A DNA stretch of 64,000 nt from Candidatus Poribacteria bacterium (lineage in GTDB: Bacteria; Poribacteria; WGA-4E; WGA-3G). Location: contig JAJDUH010000008.1 in the NCBI GenBank assembly GCA_022826805.1, positions 34,032-98,031 on the forward strand, in the 5' to 3' direction. The translations under genes and the position numbers were made by a program. Positions 1 to 8,983 of this stretch are shown here, piece after piece (the stretch's first letter is position 1; each line of letters begins with the position of its first letter). Under the pieces are notes generated by a model. It did not search any database, was not told the origin of the DNA, and was given only the letters and a program-made list of their open reading frames with translations.

Positions 1-2
1 CT

Positions 3-578
3 TTTATTCCCCGCATGGAACTTTCTACCTTATCAAGTGGGCTATCTACACACGAGATAACATGGGAAACCGCCATTACTGAAGAAGAAGCCCGCAAAAA
101 GTTAAAGTCTGCGTTCTACAAGTTTGCTGAAATTGAATGGATCCCGATTGAAGATGTGGTTGAACTCGCGAAAAGAACAAATCGTCCGATCCACGCGTTA
201 GTTTTATTTGGCGCACTTGATGATGAGTCATGCTGAGGGACGGGCAAAATTTTGAGAGCGGGTCCGCTCTCCGCAGCGAAAGTTATCAAGTTGCTTAACA
301 CAAAGTTTGTGAATACATGGGTTTTACTCAGAGAATTACCGGATCTTCAGGATGGTGCCAAAGGGGCTGCTGCAGCTGCCTTAGCGACAAAACTTCAAGA
401 ACACTTTGTTTATCCTGTTGATCCCATGATTCTAACACCGGAATTAGCGTTTATCCAGCATCTACCAACAAACGAGTTTATCAAGTCCTTTCCAATCACT
501 AAAGAACGGAAATCCCAATATTTAACGTGGCTAAAGTCCTCTTTAGCACAAATAGATAGACACCAAAAAGGAGTCTGA
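3..578 (+). CDS. Predicted selenoprotein, thioredoxin-like, 5'-partial (in-frame UGA = Sec)
   Basis: The reading frame is open from the window edge to a TAA-free stop at 576-578, apart from one TGA at 234-236. Both halves are in the same frame, and the join reads ALDDESC-U-GTGKILRAGPLS. A strand (HALVLFG) precedes this Cys-Sec turn, a helix follows, then a second strand (NTWVLLREL). That is the layout of a thioredoxin-like redox active site, with vicinal Cys and Sec instead of CxxC. A hairpin with a GGUC loop lies 17 nt after the UGA (see the SECIS entry). The first ATG is at 15, but it has no Shine-Dalgarno and the frame is open to the edge, so the true start is probably upstream. The stop lies 1 nt before the next ATG, and that gene's AAAAAGGAG lies inside this one, so the two are probably co-translated. 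The role is inferred as thiol/selenol redox; the substrate is unknown. The alternative is a nonsense-split pseudogene, which the SECIS argues against. Confidence 0.8.
254..271 (+). promoter_or_regulatory. Bacterial SECIS element for UGA recoding
   Basis: Seven perfect base pairs (GAGAGCG at 254-260 with CGCTCTC at 265-271) close a GGTC tetraloop at 261-264. The loop starts 25 nt after the last base of the TGA at 234-236. A GGU-containing apical loop at this distance is the hallmark of SelB-bound bacterial SECIS elements such as that of E. coli fdhF. The hairpin is also coding sequence, as expected for bacterial SECIS. No bulged U is visible in the 5' arm, which differs from fdhF. The selA/selB/selC genes are not in this window. 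Confidence 0.8.
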
Positions 579-579
579 T

Positions 580-1275
580 ATGATAACGAAAATTGAAAAA
601 CTCTTCCGGTCACCTTATTCGGTGCCGAACGGTTTACAAGTTACCGAAGACGGTTTGTGGATCGTCGACCAGATTACCGATAGAGTTGCATTGGTTGAAA
701 TCACGGCAGATGAGGACTATACCGTTCCGAAGCTCATTCGTGATATTCCGAGTGAATCCTCCAATACGAGTGGTATGACGTACGGCGATGGGGCACTCTG
801 GTTAGCTGCAAATGGATCTGGAGAACGCTGGCGTCCTGTCCGTGATACAGATGCTCAGACAGGCGAGGTTTTCAAAGTTGATCCCGATACCGGCGAAACC
901 CTCGGACGTTATCCGATACCGGATGGTGGTGGCACACACGGCATTGAATACGACCACTACGATGAAGGCCATCTGTGGGTTCAGACTCTCAAAGATCAAG
1001 TTACACATAAAATGAGAATTTCAGATTGGTCCGTGGTAAAGACGCTGCCGCTACCCCATGGACGTGGACACGGTATGGTTCGCGTCGAAGATGGACTCTG
1101 GTCAACACATACCTCCGATAGGCTTATTGTCAAACTCGACCTTGAAGATGGCACACCGATGGATCAGATCTATGTACCTGAAGATTGCCCTGAACCGCAC
1201 GGTTTGTCCCTCTATGAAGACAATTTTATCTATTGTGATGCCTCATCAGGGTGGGTAGGAAAGATTTCATGGTAA
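580..1275 (+). CDS. Beta-propeller protein, SMP-30/streptogramin-lyase-like
   Basis: A 231-residue protein with repeated short strands of the form GLxVTEDGLWIVDQ, GMTYGDGALWLAANGSG and GHGMVRVEDGLWSTH. These are the blade signatures of NHL/SMP-30 and Vgb-like propellers. It has no signal peptide and no membrane segment, so it is probably cytoplasmic. The several HG/GH pairs (GTHGIEYDH, GRGHGMV, EPHGLSL) could line a metal or substrate pocket, but this is inference. The start is set by AAAAAGGAG ending 6 nt before the ATG. The ATG follows the stop of the predicted selenoprotein by one base, so the two genes are probably translationally coupled. Substrate unknown. Confidence 0.65.
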   Translation: MITKIEKLFRSPYSVPNGLQVTEDGLWIVDQITDRVALVEITADEDYTVPKLIRDIPSESSNTSGMTYGDGALWLAANGSGERWRPVRDTDAQTGEVFKVDPDTGETLGRYPIPDGGGTHGIEYDHYDEGHLWVQTLKDQVTHKMRISDWSVVKTLPLPHGRGHGMVRVEDGLWSTHTSDRLIVKLDLEDGTPMDQIYVPEDCPEPHGLSLYEDNFIYCDASSGWVGKISW

Positions 1276-1282
1276 AATGGTT

Positions 1283-1418
1283 ATTAGTTGTCAGTTATCG
1301 GTTTTTAGTGAAAACCTTTATGATGGGAAAAAGCATTCTACTCATCACGAACTACTCTCACTAACCGACTACTGACAACTATGTCCCTAACCTCTGACAA
1401 CCGATAGCCGACAACTAT
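1283..1418 (+). repeat. Imperfect palindromic intergenic repeat (family B)
   Basis: The left arm AGTTGTCAGTTATCGG begins near 1287 and is matched by CCGATAGCCGACAACT near 1402. A second inner match, ACTGACAACT, lies at 1371-1380. Related words occur at 22911-23012, 41221-41400 and 57047-57080, so this is a dispersed family. There is no convincing gene here; the hydrophobic minus-strand frame over 1338-1526 is an unlikely product. Confidence 0.5.
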
Positions 1419-1517
1419 TAAAATGATGGCAGCCTGCAACAACGGCGCAGGCGGTGGGCACCCCAAAATTGCTATCAAACCAATTGCCTGATTTAACGCC
1501 TTGCGAATTAATAAAAA

Positions 1518-2924
1518 ATGATACACATCCCAATTCTACGTGCAGGACGTTCCTACAGAAGTCTGAATACTATTCGCGTATCACATATCAAGACAAGCGA
1601 ACCCTTAGTTGAGGTGAGCCAAGCGAACCGTGGATTGATAGCGAAGGATCTTCTTGATATCGCTCTCCAAAAGGAGATACTCGGACAACGTTCTGTCGCT
1701 GAACTGATTTCCATTTGTAAGGAGGCGGCGCGCCATTTCACAACGACGACGCTGCCTCTTGATGGAACCGTTCAGTCTCCGACAGATTATATCCAACAGG
1801 TCTCCGGGACAACCGGTTTGCCTGAAGCACTGTGTCGGGAAAATTTGTTCAAAATCCAAGGCGTTTTGGAAAATATTGATACAGTTTTAGACGGACTCAC
1901 CCGTGGACTGGATTTACAAGTGCTTGACACTGGCTGGGGAGTCCAAAACGGACACACGCTGAGTTACGTCTGTGAAACCAATTCCTTGGGTGCTGTGTTG
2001 CCGAGCAATTCGCCGGGCGTGCATTCATTGTGGGTGCCAGCTATTCCGTTGAAAGTTCCGCTCGTTCTGAAACCGGGTCGCGAGGAACCGTGGACCCCCT
2101 ATCGGATAGCCCAAGCATTTATCGCGGCTGGTGCTCCCGCAGAGGCGTTCAGTTTCTATCCTACCGATTACGCCGGTGCCAACGAAATTCTCGTCCGATG
2201 TGGACGCTCCATGCTTTTCGGTGGCGGTTCAACCGTTGCTCCATGGGTGAACACACCTCGCGTCGAAATCCATGGACCAGGACGGAGTAAAATCGTCATC
2301 CACGAAGAAGCGCAGAACAATTGGGAACAGTACCTCGATCTTATTGTAGAATCGGTCGCCAAAAACGGCGGCAGATCCTGCATTAACGCTTCTGGTGTGT
2401 GGGTAACAGCAGAGGGACGTAAAATTGCCGAAGCATTGACAGAACGCTTAGCACGTATTGCACCGAAACCGCTTGACCATCCAGAGGCAGGTATCGCAGC
2501 GTGGGCAAATCCGAAAGCAGCCCACGGCATCTCATCGCTGATTGATCAGTATCTCAAAGAACCTGGTGCAACGGAATTAACAACTGGAGATAGAGTTGTT
2601 GAGTTAGATGGCTGCACCTTCCTCAGACCGACGGTCATCTGGTGCAAGAATACGGAACATCCATTAGCAAACACGGAATTCCCTTTCCCCTTCGTGACCG
2701 TTGTCGAAGTTCCATCTACGGAGTTAGTTGAATCTATGGGTGCGACACTGGTAGCCACGGCGATTACAGAAGATGCGTCGCTCACACAAGAACTGATAGC
2801 AACACCCCTTATCGACCGACTGAATTTAGGGGCGATTCCAACAAACCAGATTTCTTGGGATAGTCCGCATGAGGGAAATCTGTTCGAGCATCTTTACAGG
2901 CAGCGGGCATTTCAACGTGGGTAA
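1518..2924 (+). CDS. Aldehyde dehydrogenase superfamily protein
   Basis: A 468-residue NAD(P)-dependent aldehyde dehydrogenase-fold protein. The cofactor region reads VLKPGREEPWTPYR near residues 184-196. The catalytic cysteine is probably C288 in NGGRSCINAS, followed by the C-terminal EFPFPFVTVVEV region. The general-base Glu and the usual FTGS motif are not obvious (here MLFGGGSTV at 232-240). This makes it a divergent branch, possibly closer to acyl-CoA reductase or coniferyl-aldehyde-type enzymes. The substrate cannot be read from sequence. The start ATG has little Shine-Dalgarno, but the N-terminus gives a plausible mature sequence. A sulfatase gene follows 39 nt downstream on the same strand. 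Confidence 0.75.
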   Translation: MIHIPILRAGRSYRSLNTIRVSHIKTSEPLVEVSQANRGLIAKDLLDIALQKEILGQRSVAELISICKEAARHFTTTTLPLDGTVQSPTDYIQQVSGTTGLPEALCRENLFKIQGVLENIDTVLDGLTRGLDLQVLDTGWGVQNGHTLSYVCETNSLGAVLPSNSPGVHSLWVPAIPLKVPLVLKPGREEPWTPYRIAQAFIAAGAPAEAFSFYPTDYAGANEILVRCGRSMLFGGGSTVAPWVNTPRVEIHGPGRSKIVIHEEAQNNWEQYLDLIVESVAKNGGRSCINASGVWVTAEGRKIAEALTERLARIAPKPLDHPEAGIAAWANPKAAHGISSLIDQYLKEPGATELTTGDRVVELDGCTFLRPTVIWCKNTEHPLANTEFPFPFVTVVEVPSTELVESMGATLVATAITEDASLTQELIATPLIDRLNLGAIPTNQISWDSPHEGNLFEHLYRQRAFQRG

Positions 2925-2963
2925 TCCCTTCAAAGACCTTTTTTAGCGTCCAACATTATACTT

Positions 2964-4460
2964 ATGGCCGATAACCCGAATGTCATTCTTATCTACGGTG
3001 ATGATCTCGGACGGGGTATGCTGAGTTGCTATGGACAGCAACATTTCGAGACACCGAACATTGACCGCCTTGCAAACGAGGGAATGAGATTCAACCACGC
3101 CTACGGTTGCGCTTTTTGCGCTCCCTCTCGCGCCAGTATGCTGACTGGTCTCCATGACTGCCACAACGGGACATGGACATACACACAGGGCGGACTCTAT
3201 GACAGAATAAGTGCGGGTGAGCTGACGCAAAATCAAATTACGGAGTTGATTCATACAACCGGACTTCAAGCGGATCCTGATGATATTTTCCTTGCACAAA
3301 TTGCTGAGGAATCGGGTTACGTTACAGGACAGATTGGGAAGTTGGAATGGGGTTTTGCTACAACGGGTGCGCGTATCCGTCGGCACGGCTGGCAGTATCA
3401 TTACGGTTACTATGACCATGCACGCTGTCACGGATTTTACCCACCTTTCCTATTTGAGAACGGAGATTCAACGCACATTCGAGGCAATACACATGCAGAC
3501 TGTGGTGTGCACCTGGATTGGGATTCTGAGGAAAACAGAGCGCGCCGCCAGAATCGACAGGGGAAAGCAGTATACTCTCAGGATATTTTTAACGAAAAGA
3601 TTGTTGAATTCCTTCGTTCCCACCAAGACAAACCTTTCTTTCTCTATCATCCCTCTCAGCTGCCACATGGACCGATTGCGATCCCTGATATCCATCCAGC
3701 AGTGAAACATTCTTCGGAGTTAACAACGTTTGAGAAAGAGTACGCTTCCATGATCCTAAAATTGGATGAGACGGTAGGGATCATCTTGGATGAACTCGAA
3801 AGTCTCGGAATTGACGACCGCACAATGATCATTTTTTGTTCGGATAATGGTCATGAAGTGTATGCTTTGCAGGAGAGACGCACTTCCGGTCGGAGAGCAG
3901 ATTTAAACGGTGAACCCTTTGACGAAATCACAACGAAATTCTATTCGGAGACAGGTGGCGATGTTTTTAATGGGAACGACGGTATGGGCGGCTTGAAGTG
4001 GTCGAGTTGGGAAGGTGGCACGCGGATTCCTTATATCGTTCGCCTGCCCGAAAGAATCTCGCCGGGGAGTGTGTCTAATCACAGGATCGCTAATTACGAT
4101 CTCATGCCGACACTCGCCGACTTCATCGGTGCAGAGTTACCAGAGGGGAAAGACGGTGTGTCTTTCTTACCGACCTTACTTGAAGAACATGAAATGCAAC
4201 AGAATCGTGAGTGGATTGTATATGCCTCTCGTCTCGGTCCTGCATTGGTAACACCAGATGGCTGGAAATTGCGGTATATTAATAGCACCGACGGTTTCCA
4301 ATTGTATCATCTCCCGCACGACTATCGCGAAGAGAACGACGTTTCCGCGGATTGCCCTGACATCGTTGCCCGACTGAGTGGATGGCTTCTGAATGCTTGT
4401 GATGGCGATTATCAAAATGGTACGCCCCAAGCGCATCTTGCTGCATATCCAGATTTTTAA
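2964..4460 (+). CDS. Type I sulfatase (arylsulfatase family)
   Basis: A 498-residue member of the alkaline-phosphatase/sulfatase superfamily. The N-terminal metal motif NVILIYGDDLG is followed by C52-A-P-S-R56. This is the C-x-P-S-R signature whose cysteine must be oxidised to formylglycine. Further conserved pieces are GKLEWG, LPHGPI, IIFCSDNGHE and KWSSWEGGTRIP. No signal peptide is visible, so it is cytoplasmic, or exported in a way not seen here. It hydrolyses sulfate esters; the substrate (polysaccharide or small molecule) is unknown. It needs a formylglycine-generating enzyme. The only SUMF1-fold sequence in the window (50 kb) lacks the expected cysteines. Confidence 0.92.
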   Translation: MADNPNVILIYGDDLGRGMLSCYGQQHFETPNIDRLANEGMRFNHAYGCAFCAPSRASMLTGLHDCHNGTWTYTQGGLYDRISAGELTQNQITELIHTTGLQADPDDIFLAQIAEESGYVTGQIGKLEWGFATTGARIRRHGWQYHYGYYDHARCHGFYPPFLFENGDSTHIRGNTHADCGVHLDWDSEENRARRQNRQGKAVYSQDIFNEKIVEFLRSHQDKPFFLYHPSQLPHGPIAIPDIHPAVKHSSELTTFEKEYASMILKLDETVGIILDELESLGIDDRTMIIFCSDNGHEVYALQERRTSGRRADLNGEPFDEITTKFYSETGGDVFNGNDGMGGLKWSSWEGGTRIPYIVRLPERISPGSVSNHRIANYDLMPTLADFIGAELPEGKDGVSFLPTLLEEHEMQQNREWIVYASRLGPALVTPDGWKLRYINSTDGFQLYHLPHDYREENDVSADCPDIVARLSGWLLNACDGDYQNGTPQAHLAAYPDF

Positions 4461-4672
4461 TTCAGGGTACCCAAGACTGTGTTCCGCTATACATTTCCTT
4501 GTATTTTCTCGCGAGCAGGGAAAAGGTGGCACAGGTTTTCCCTGATTCTGTCGGTAATCGGAGTCCTCTCCTACAACCAGATCCGTAGATGGTAATGGAA
4601 TGGAGATCGGACACTAAGGACAGTCCATCAAAGTTCTAATCTACGTTGTCCTCCTGCAAGGTAAATTAAAAA

Positions 4673-5755
4673 ATGCTTATTATTGATGCCCATCTCGATT
4701 TATCCATGAATGCGTTGCAAGGCAACCGGGACTTGTTGAGTTCCGCCTATACGATTCGCACCCAAGAAAGCGGTATGCCCGGTAAGGGGCAAGGAACCGT
4801 GGCGCTCCCAGAGATGCGTCAGGGACGCATTGCCCTGAGTTTCGTTACTCTGTTTGCTCGCTCCACTGGTAGGCCCTCCCCACATTCTGATTTTGCCTCG
4901 CCTACTCAATCCTACGGCATTGCTCAAGGGCAATTGGCTTACTATCGCGCTTTAGAAGAAACAGTACCCGTCCGTATCATCACGGACAGTGAAAACTTAG
5001 ACAGCCATATCGACGACTGGCGGACTTGGGAAAATGAAAAGGCACATGATACAAGTGATCACAATCATACACCACCTTTGGGATTTGTGATTAGTATGGA
5101 AGGTGCCGATCCGATTCTCCATCCGAGTCAATTGGAGGTTTGGGTTAACAGTGGCGTGCGACTTATCGGATTGACGCATTACGGTCCTGGACGCTATGCT
5201 GGTGGTACAGGTACAGAAATCGGATTGACTGAGCTGGGTCAGCCGTTGTTGGCTGAAATGGAGCGTTTAGGCGTAACCCTTGATTTGACCCATAGCTCTG
5301 ATCAGGCGTTCTGGCAGTCGTTAGAACACTACAGCGGATTAGTCCTCGCCAGCCATAACAACTGCCGGGCATTGGTTCAACACCAACGTCAATTCAGCGA
5401 TGCGCAATTACGTGCGATCTTCGAGCGGGATGGGGTTATTGGTGCTGCTTTTGACGCGTGGATGCTCCATCCAGGCTGGGTTACTGGTGAAACTCCCCAC
5501 GAAGCGGTTACTTTGAACACTGTCGTGGATCACATCGACTATATCTGCCAGTTAGCAGGCAACAGTCGCCACGCTGCTATCGGGACAGACTTAGACGGAG
5601 GTTATGGTCGTGAACAATCTCCCAGTGACTTGGATACCATTGCTGATCTACAGAAGTTAGTGGGTTTGTTAGAGACACGTGGCTATAGCGATGACGATAT
5701 TGCTGCGATCATGCACGGTAACTGGCTGCGGTTTTTACGCGAAGCATGGACTTAG
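4673..5755 (+). CDS. Membrane dipeptidase-like metallopeptidase (M19)
   Basis: A 360-residue amidohydrolase of the renal dipeptidase family. The expected binuclear zinc ligands are present in order: H7 and D9 (DAHLD), E143 (SMEGAD), H207 (LTHSSD) and H228 (SHNN), followed by D306 (GTDLDGG). Length is normal for the family. There is no signal peptide or GPI-type tail, so it is probably cytoplasmic. It is likely to hydrolyse dipeptides, possibly including D-amino-acid dipeptides; the substrate is inferred. It follows the sulfatase by 212 nt and precedes a lipoprotein gene by 15 nt, so those last two are probably co-transcribed. Confidence 0.9.
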   Translation: MLIIDAHLDLSMNALQGNRDLLSSAYTIRTQESGMPGKGQGTVALPEMRQGRIALSFVTLFARSTGRPSPHSDFASPTQSYGIAQGQLAYYRALEETVPVRIITDSENLDSHIDDWRTWENEKAHDTSDHNHTPPLGFVISMEGADPILHPSQLEVWVNSGVRLIGLTHYGPGRYAGGTGTEIGLTELGQPLLAEMERLGVTLDLTHSSDQAFWQSLEHYSGLVLASHNNCRALVQHQRQFSDAQLRAIFERDGVIGAAFDAWMLHPGWVTGETPHEAVTLNTVVDHIDYICQLAGNSRHAAIGTDLDGGYGREQSPSDLDTIADLQKLVGLLETRGYSDDDIAAIMHGNWLRFLREAWT

Positions 5756-5770
5756 ATAAGGAGGTCTTCC

Positions 5771-6187
5771 ATGAATCGAATACTTAGAGTTCTCGTGCTA
5801 ATTGTTATCGGATCGTTTGTTGTTTTGATGAGCGGATGTTCAAGCATGAACCGCCCTTACATTGACTTTGACGGGATAGGCTTCAGCGTCCAATTCGGCG
5901 GTCTGAACAAACGTTCAGATCCCGTCCGACACGTTCAAGGCGGTGCACGCATGATCTTGGCTTACGATCCCCAAAACCGCTCTATCAAAGGACATGTGGA
6001 GAACACAACTGACCAAACATTGAAACGGGTCAGGGTTAAAGTCCGCTTATCCAATGGTGTAAAATTCGGTCCAACGCGCGCAGTAGATCTGCCGCCAAGG
6101 ACAACACAAGAAATCAAGTTTGCCGAGATAGATGGAGATTTTGCAGGTTGGACAGCGCATGTTGAAGTCGGTGGGAGTGAGGATTAA
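5771..6187 (+). CDS. Small lipoprotein with FxLYD-like beta domain
   Basis: A 138-residue protein with a hydrophobic leader ending in the lipobox LMSGC (Cys at about residue 23), so it is predicted to be lipid-anchored. The mature part contains IKGHVENTTDQTLKRVRVKV and PPRTTQEIKF. That pattern is typical of FxLYD/DUF-type immunoglobulin-like domains, in which a backbone of beta strands surrounds a G-x-V-x-N core. Function unknown. The start is supported by a strong AAGGAGGT 7 nt upstream of the ATG. It ends 24 nt before the convergent WD40 gene. Confidence 0.75.
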   Translation: MNRILRVLVLIVIGSFVVLMSGCSSMNRPYIDFDGIGFSVQFGGLNKRSDPVRHVQGGARMILAYDPQNRSIKGHVENTTDQTLKRVRVKVRLSNGVKFGPTRAVDLPPRTTQEIKFAEIDGDFAGWTAHVEVGGSED

Positions 6188-6211
6188 ATGTAAACACGAC
6201 TTACGTAATTT

Positions 6212-8680
6212 CTATGTGATATCCCACAGCAGCACTGTGCCGTCGTCACTTGCACTTGCGAGCGTCTTACCATCCGGACTGAACGACACACTAAAAATAA
6301 CCCCTGTATGTCCGATAAGTGTATGGCGTTCTGCTCCGGTCTCTACATCCCATAAACGAACAGTCTTAAAACTTCCACTTGCGAGCGTCTTACTATCTGG
6401 ACTAAACGATACACCATACACCCAACCGATAGGTCCAGTAAATGTAAGTGTATGGCGTTCTTCTCCTGTCTCCACATCCCATAAACGAACAGTCCCGTCT
6501 TCACTCCCACTTGCGAGCATCTTACCATCTGGACTAAACGACATGCTGTTGATGTCATCTGTATGTCCAATGAGTGTGTGCCGTGCTTCCTTTGTCTCTA
6601 CGTCCAATAGACAAATAGTGTTATCTGTCCCATTACTGGCAAGTGTGTGCCCATCTGGACTAAGTAGTAGACTATTGCTCTGCCACATATTTTCCGTGGG
6701 CGGTTGATGTTCTTCTCCTGTTTCAATATCCCACAGACGAATAGTCTTGTCATCTCCAGTACTTGTCAAGGTCTGCCCATCTGGACTAAAAGATAGGTAT
6801 CCCACCGAACCTGTATGTCCTGTGAGTGTCAGACGTGCAGTAGGAGCAACATTCCATAAATATATGTCGTCCCCCCCGCTTGCGAGCGTCTGCCCATCTG
6901 GACTAAACGACACAATATCAACTAAACCTATATGTTCTGTGAGTATCTGTCGTTCTTCGCCTGCCTCGACATCCCACAGCCGGATGGTCTGGTCCCCACC
7001 GCCGCTTGCGAGCATCTTACTATCCGGACTAAAAGAGATACTGTTCACTTGATATCTGTGCCCAATGAGCGCGTGGCGTTGTTCACATATCTTTACGTCC
7101 TGATTCCACTGATCCCACGGACCAAAATCCCGAGGAGGAAAATCCCATAGATAAACTGTTCCGTGGCTATTCCCAGTTGCCAGTATCTTACCATCTGGGC
7201 TAAACGACGATACACCGGTCAGCTGATTATCGGACGTGTTAGCTATAATCATAAGGCGTTCCCCTGTCTCTACATCCAGTAGTGTAATGATATGGGACCA
7301 AGTCCCGATTGTGAGCATCTTACCATCCGGGCTAAACGACACCACACCATTGGCTTGGGAAGTAGTAAATCTCCAGCGTTCCGTCCGTGTAGTAACATCC
7401 CACAGCCGGACGGTCTTGTCTGAACTCTCACTTGCTAAGGTCTTACCATCCGGACTAAATGATACACTGTTCACCTGATCTGTATGTCCTGTAAGCACAT
7501 AGAGTTTTCCGCTTGTTTCCATATCCCACAGACGGATAGTCTTGTCAAAACTCCCGCTTGCCAAGGTCTTACCATCCGGACTAAATGACACGCTGTTCAC
7601 CTGATCTGTGTGTCCTGCGAGTATGTAGTATGTTTCGCCTGTTTCCACATCCCACAGACGGATAGTCTTGTCAAAACTCGCACTTGCCAAGGTCTTACCA
7701 TCCGGGCTAAACGATATACCGTTTATTCGGTCGGTATGCCCAGTGAATCTGTCGTATTTTGGTTCCATAGGAACATCCCATAAACAAATAGTACCGTCTT
7801 TACTCGCACTTGCGAGTGTCTTACCATCCGGGCTAAACGATACACTGTTCACCTGATCTGTATGTTCTGTGAGTATCTGTCGTTGTTCACCTATTTCCAC
7901 ATCCCATAGACGGACGGTCCAGTCTCGACCCCCACTTGCGAGCGTCTTACTATCCGGGCTAAATGACACACTGTTCACCTGATCTGTGTGTCCTGTGAGT
8001 ATGTGGCTTTCTTCACTTGTTTCCACATCCCACAAACGAATAGTCTTGTCCGAACCCCCGCTTACCAAGATCTCACCATCCGGACTAAATGACACGCTGT
8101 TCACCCAATGGGTATGTCCAATGAACGTGTGGCGCTCTTCGCCTGTCTCGACATCCCATAGACAGACAGTCTTGTCCGAACCCCCGCTTACCAAGGTCTT
8201 ACCATCTGGACTAAACGACACGCTGTTCACCCAATGGGTATGTCCGATGAGTATCTGTTGTTCTTCGCCTGCTTCAATATTCCAAAGGCGGATGGTCTCG
8301 TCCGAACTCCCGCTTGCCAAGATCTTACCATCTGGACTAAACGACACGCTATCAACTAAACCTGTATGTCCTGTAAGCACATGGAGTTTTGCCCCTATCT
8401 CCATATCCCACAGACGAACAGTCCAGTCCAGACTTCCACTTGCCAATGTCTTACCGTCTGGACTAAATGACACACTTTTTACACGATCTGTAAACAAGCG
8501 AAGTTCTTTGCCAGTCCGGGCATCGTAGAGCCAGATACCAATAGAACTCGCAACCGCCAAAAGCGTACCGTCTGGCGAATACTGAAGATCGTTTATTTTC
8601 CCCTTACCGAGCCTGGCTTTTGCACCTTCGGGTAAACTCCATGTTGTCCAGTCTTGCGCGAAGGTTCGTTGTTCTTCCAT
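6212..8680 (-). CDS. WD40 repeat protein with about 19 blades
   Basis: An 822-residue protein built almost wholly of WD40 repeats. I count 19 copies of the SFSPDGKTLASGSxDKTIRL-type unit, each about 40 residues and ending in LWD. Several adjacent repeats are nearly identical, which suggests recent internal duplication. The repeats would fold into two or more propellers used as a protein-interaction scaffold. The N-terminal 40 residues (EQRTFAQDWTTWSLPEGAKARLG) are unique. No catalytic domain, signal peptide or membrane segment is seen. I chose ATG 8680 over the in-frame TTG at 8686 because AAGAAAG sits 8 nt before the ATG. It is transcribed divergently from the chaperone operon, with about 300 nt between them. 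Confidence 0.9.
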   Translation of the reverse strand: MEEQRTFAQDWTTWSLPEGAKARLGKGKINDLQYSPDGTLLAVASSIGIWLYDARTGKELRLFTDRVKSVSFSPDGKTLASGSLDWTVRLWDMEIGAKLHVLTGHTGLVDSVSFSPDGKILASGSSDETIRLWNIEAGEEQQILIGHTHWVNSVSFSPDGKTLVSGGSDKTVCLWDVETGEERHTFIGHTHWVNSVSFSPDGEILVSGGSDKTIRLWDVETSEESHILTGHTDQVNSVSFSPDSKTLASGGRDWTVRLWDVEIGEQRQILTEHTDQVNSVSFSPDGKTLASASKDGTICLWDVPMEPKYDRFTGHTDRINGISFSPDGKTLASASFDKTIRLWDVETGETYYILAGHTDQVNSVSFSPDGKTLASGSFDKTIRLWDMETSGKLYVLTGHTDQVNSVSFSPDGKTLASESSDKTVRLWDVTTRTERWRFTTSQANGVVSFSPDGKMLTIGTWSHIITLLDVETGERLMIIANTSDNQLTGVSSFSPDGKILATGNSHGTVYLWDFPPRDFGPWDQWNQDVKICEQRHALIGHRYQVNSISFSPDSKMLASGGGDQTIRLWDVEAGEERQILTEHIGLVDIVSFSPDGQTLASGGDDIYLWNVAPTARLTLTGHTGSVGYLSFSPDGQTLTSTGDDKTIRLWDIETGEEHQPPTENMWQSNSLLLSPDGHTLASNGTDNTICLLDVETKEARHTLIGHTDDINSMSFSPDGKMLASGSEDGTVRLWDVETGEERHTLTFTGPIGWVYGVSFSPDSKTLASGSFKTVRLWDVETGAERHTLIGHTGVIFSVSFSPDGKTLASASDDGTVLLWDIT

Positions 8681-8983
8681 AATCAAATCTTTCTTTTATT
8701 TTTACGTTTTTGATTCTACGCCGAATATTTCACCTATTTAGGGGAGTTTCAACAACTCAACTCCCAAACCCTCATTATTGGAAAAATTATAGAAAAAAGT
8801 GTAAATATCGTCAACAAGTTTTTCAGACTGTTCCGGAGCATCCAACGGAATTTCTATGTAAAAAATTTATCCGTTTTTTATAATCTGTGTATGATATTTT
8901 GCAGATTTGCGGTGTCCTAATTCATACTGTTGCAGTAACTATCCAGTCGGATACTCGGGCGAAATAGACCTACCGAAGGAAAA
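8681..8983. promoter_or_regulatory. Divergent promoter region, WD40 gene / chaperone operon
   Basis: The AT-rich gap between divergent genes must hold promoters for both. A TATAAT hexamer at 8879-8884 is a candidate -10 for the rightward chaperone operon, but no good -35 sits 16-18 nt upstream. No CIRCE (TTAGCACTC-N9-GAGTGCTAA) heat-shock operator is visible. Confidence 0.35.

Noticed and set aside
234..236. TGA as a simple nonsense mutation or gene end
   Set aside because: The frame continues for 113 more codons in the same phase and a GGUC-loop SECIS lies at the right distance.
1338..1526. Hydrophobic minus-strand frame near the aldehyde dehydrogenase
   Set aside because: It runs through a repeat, has no ribosome site and overlaps the start of the real gene.
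6232..8528. Plus-strand frames opposite the WD40 gene
   Set aside because: Repeat-derived shadows of the 19-blade protein (recurring LPSGLND-type words).
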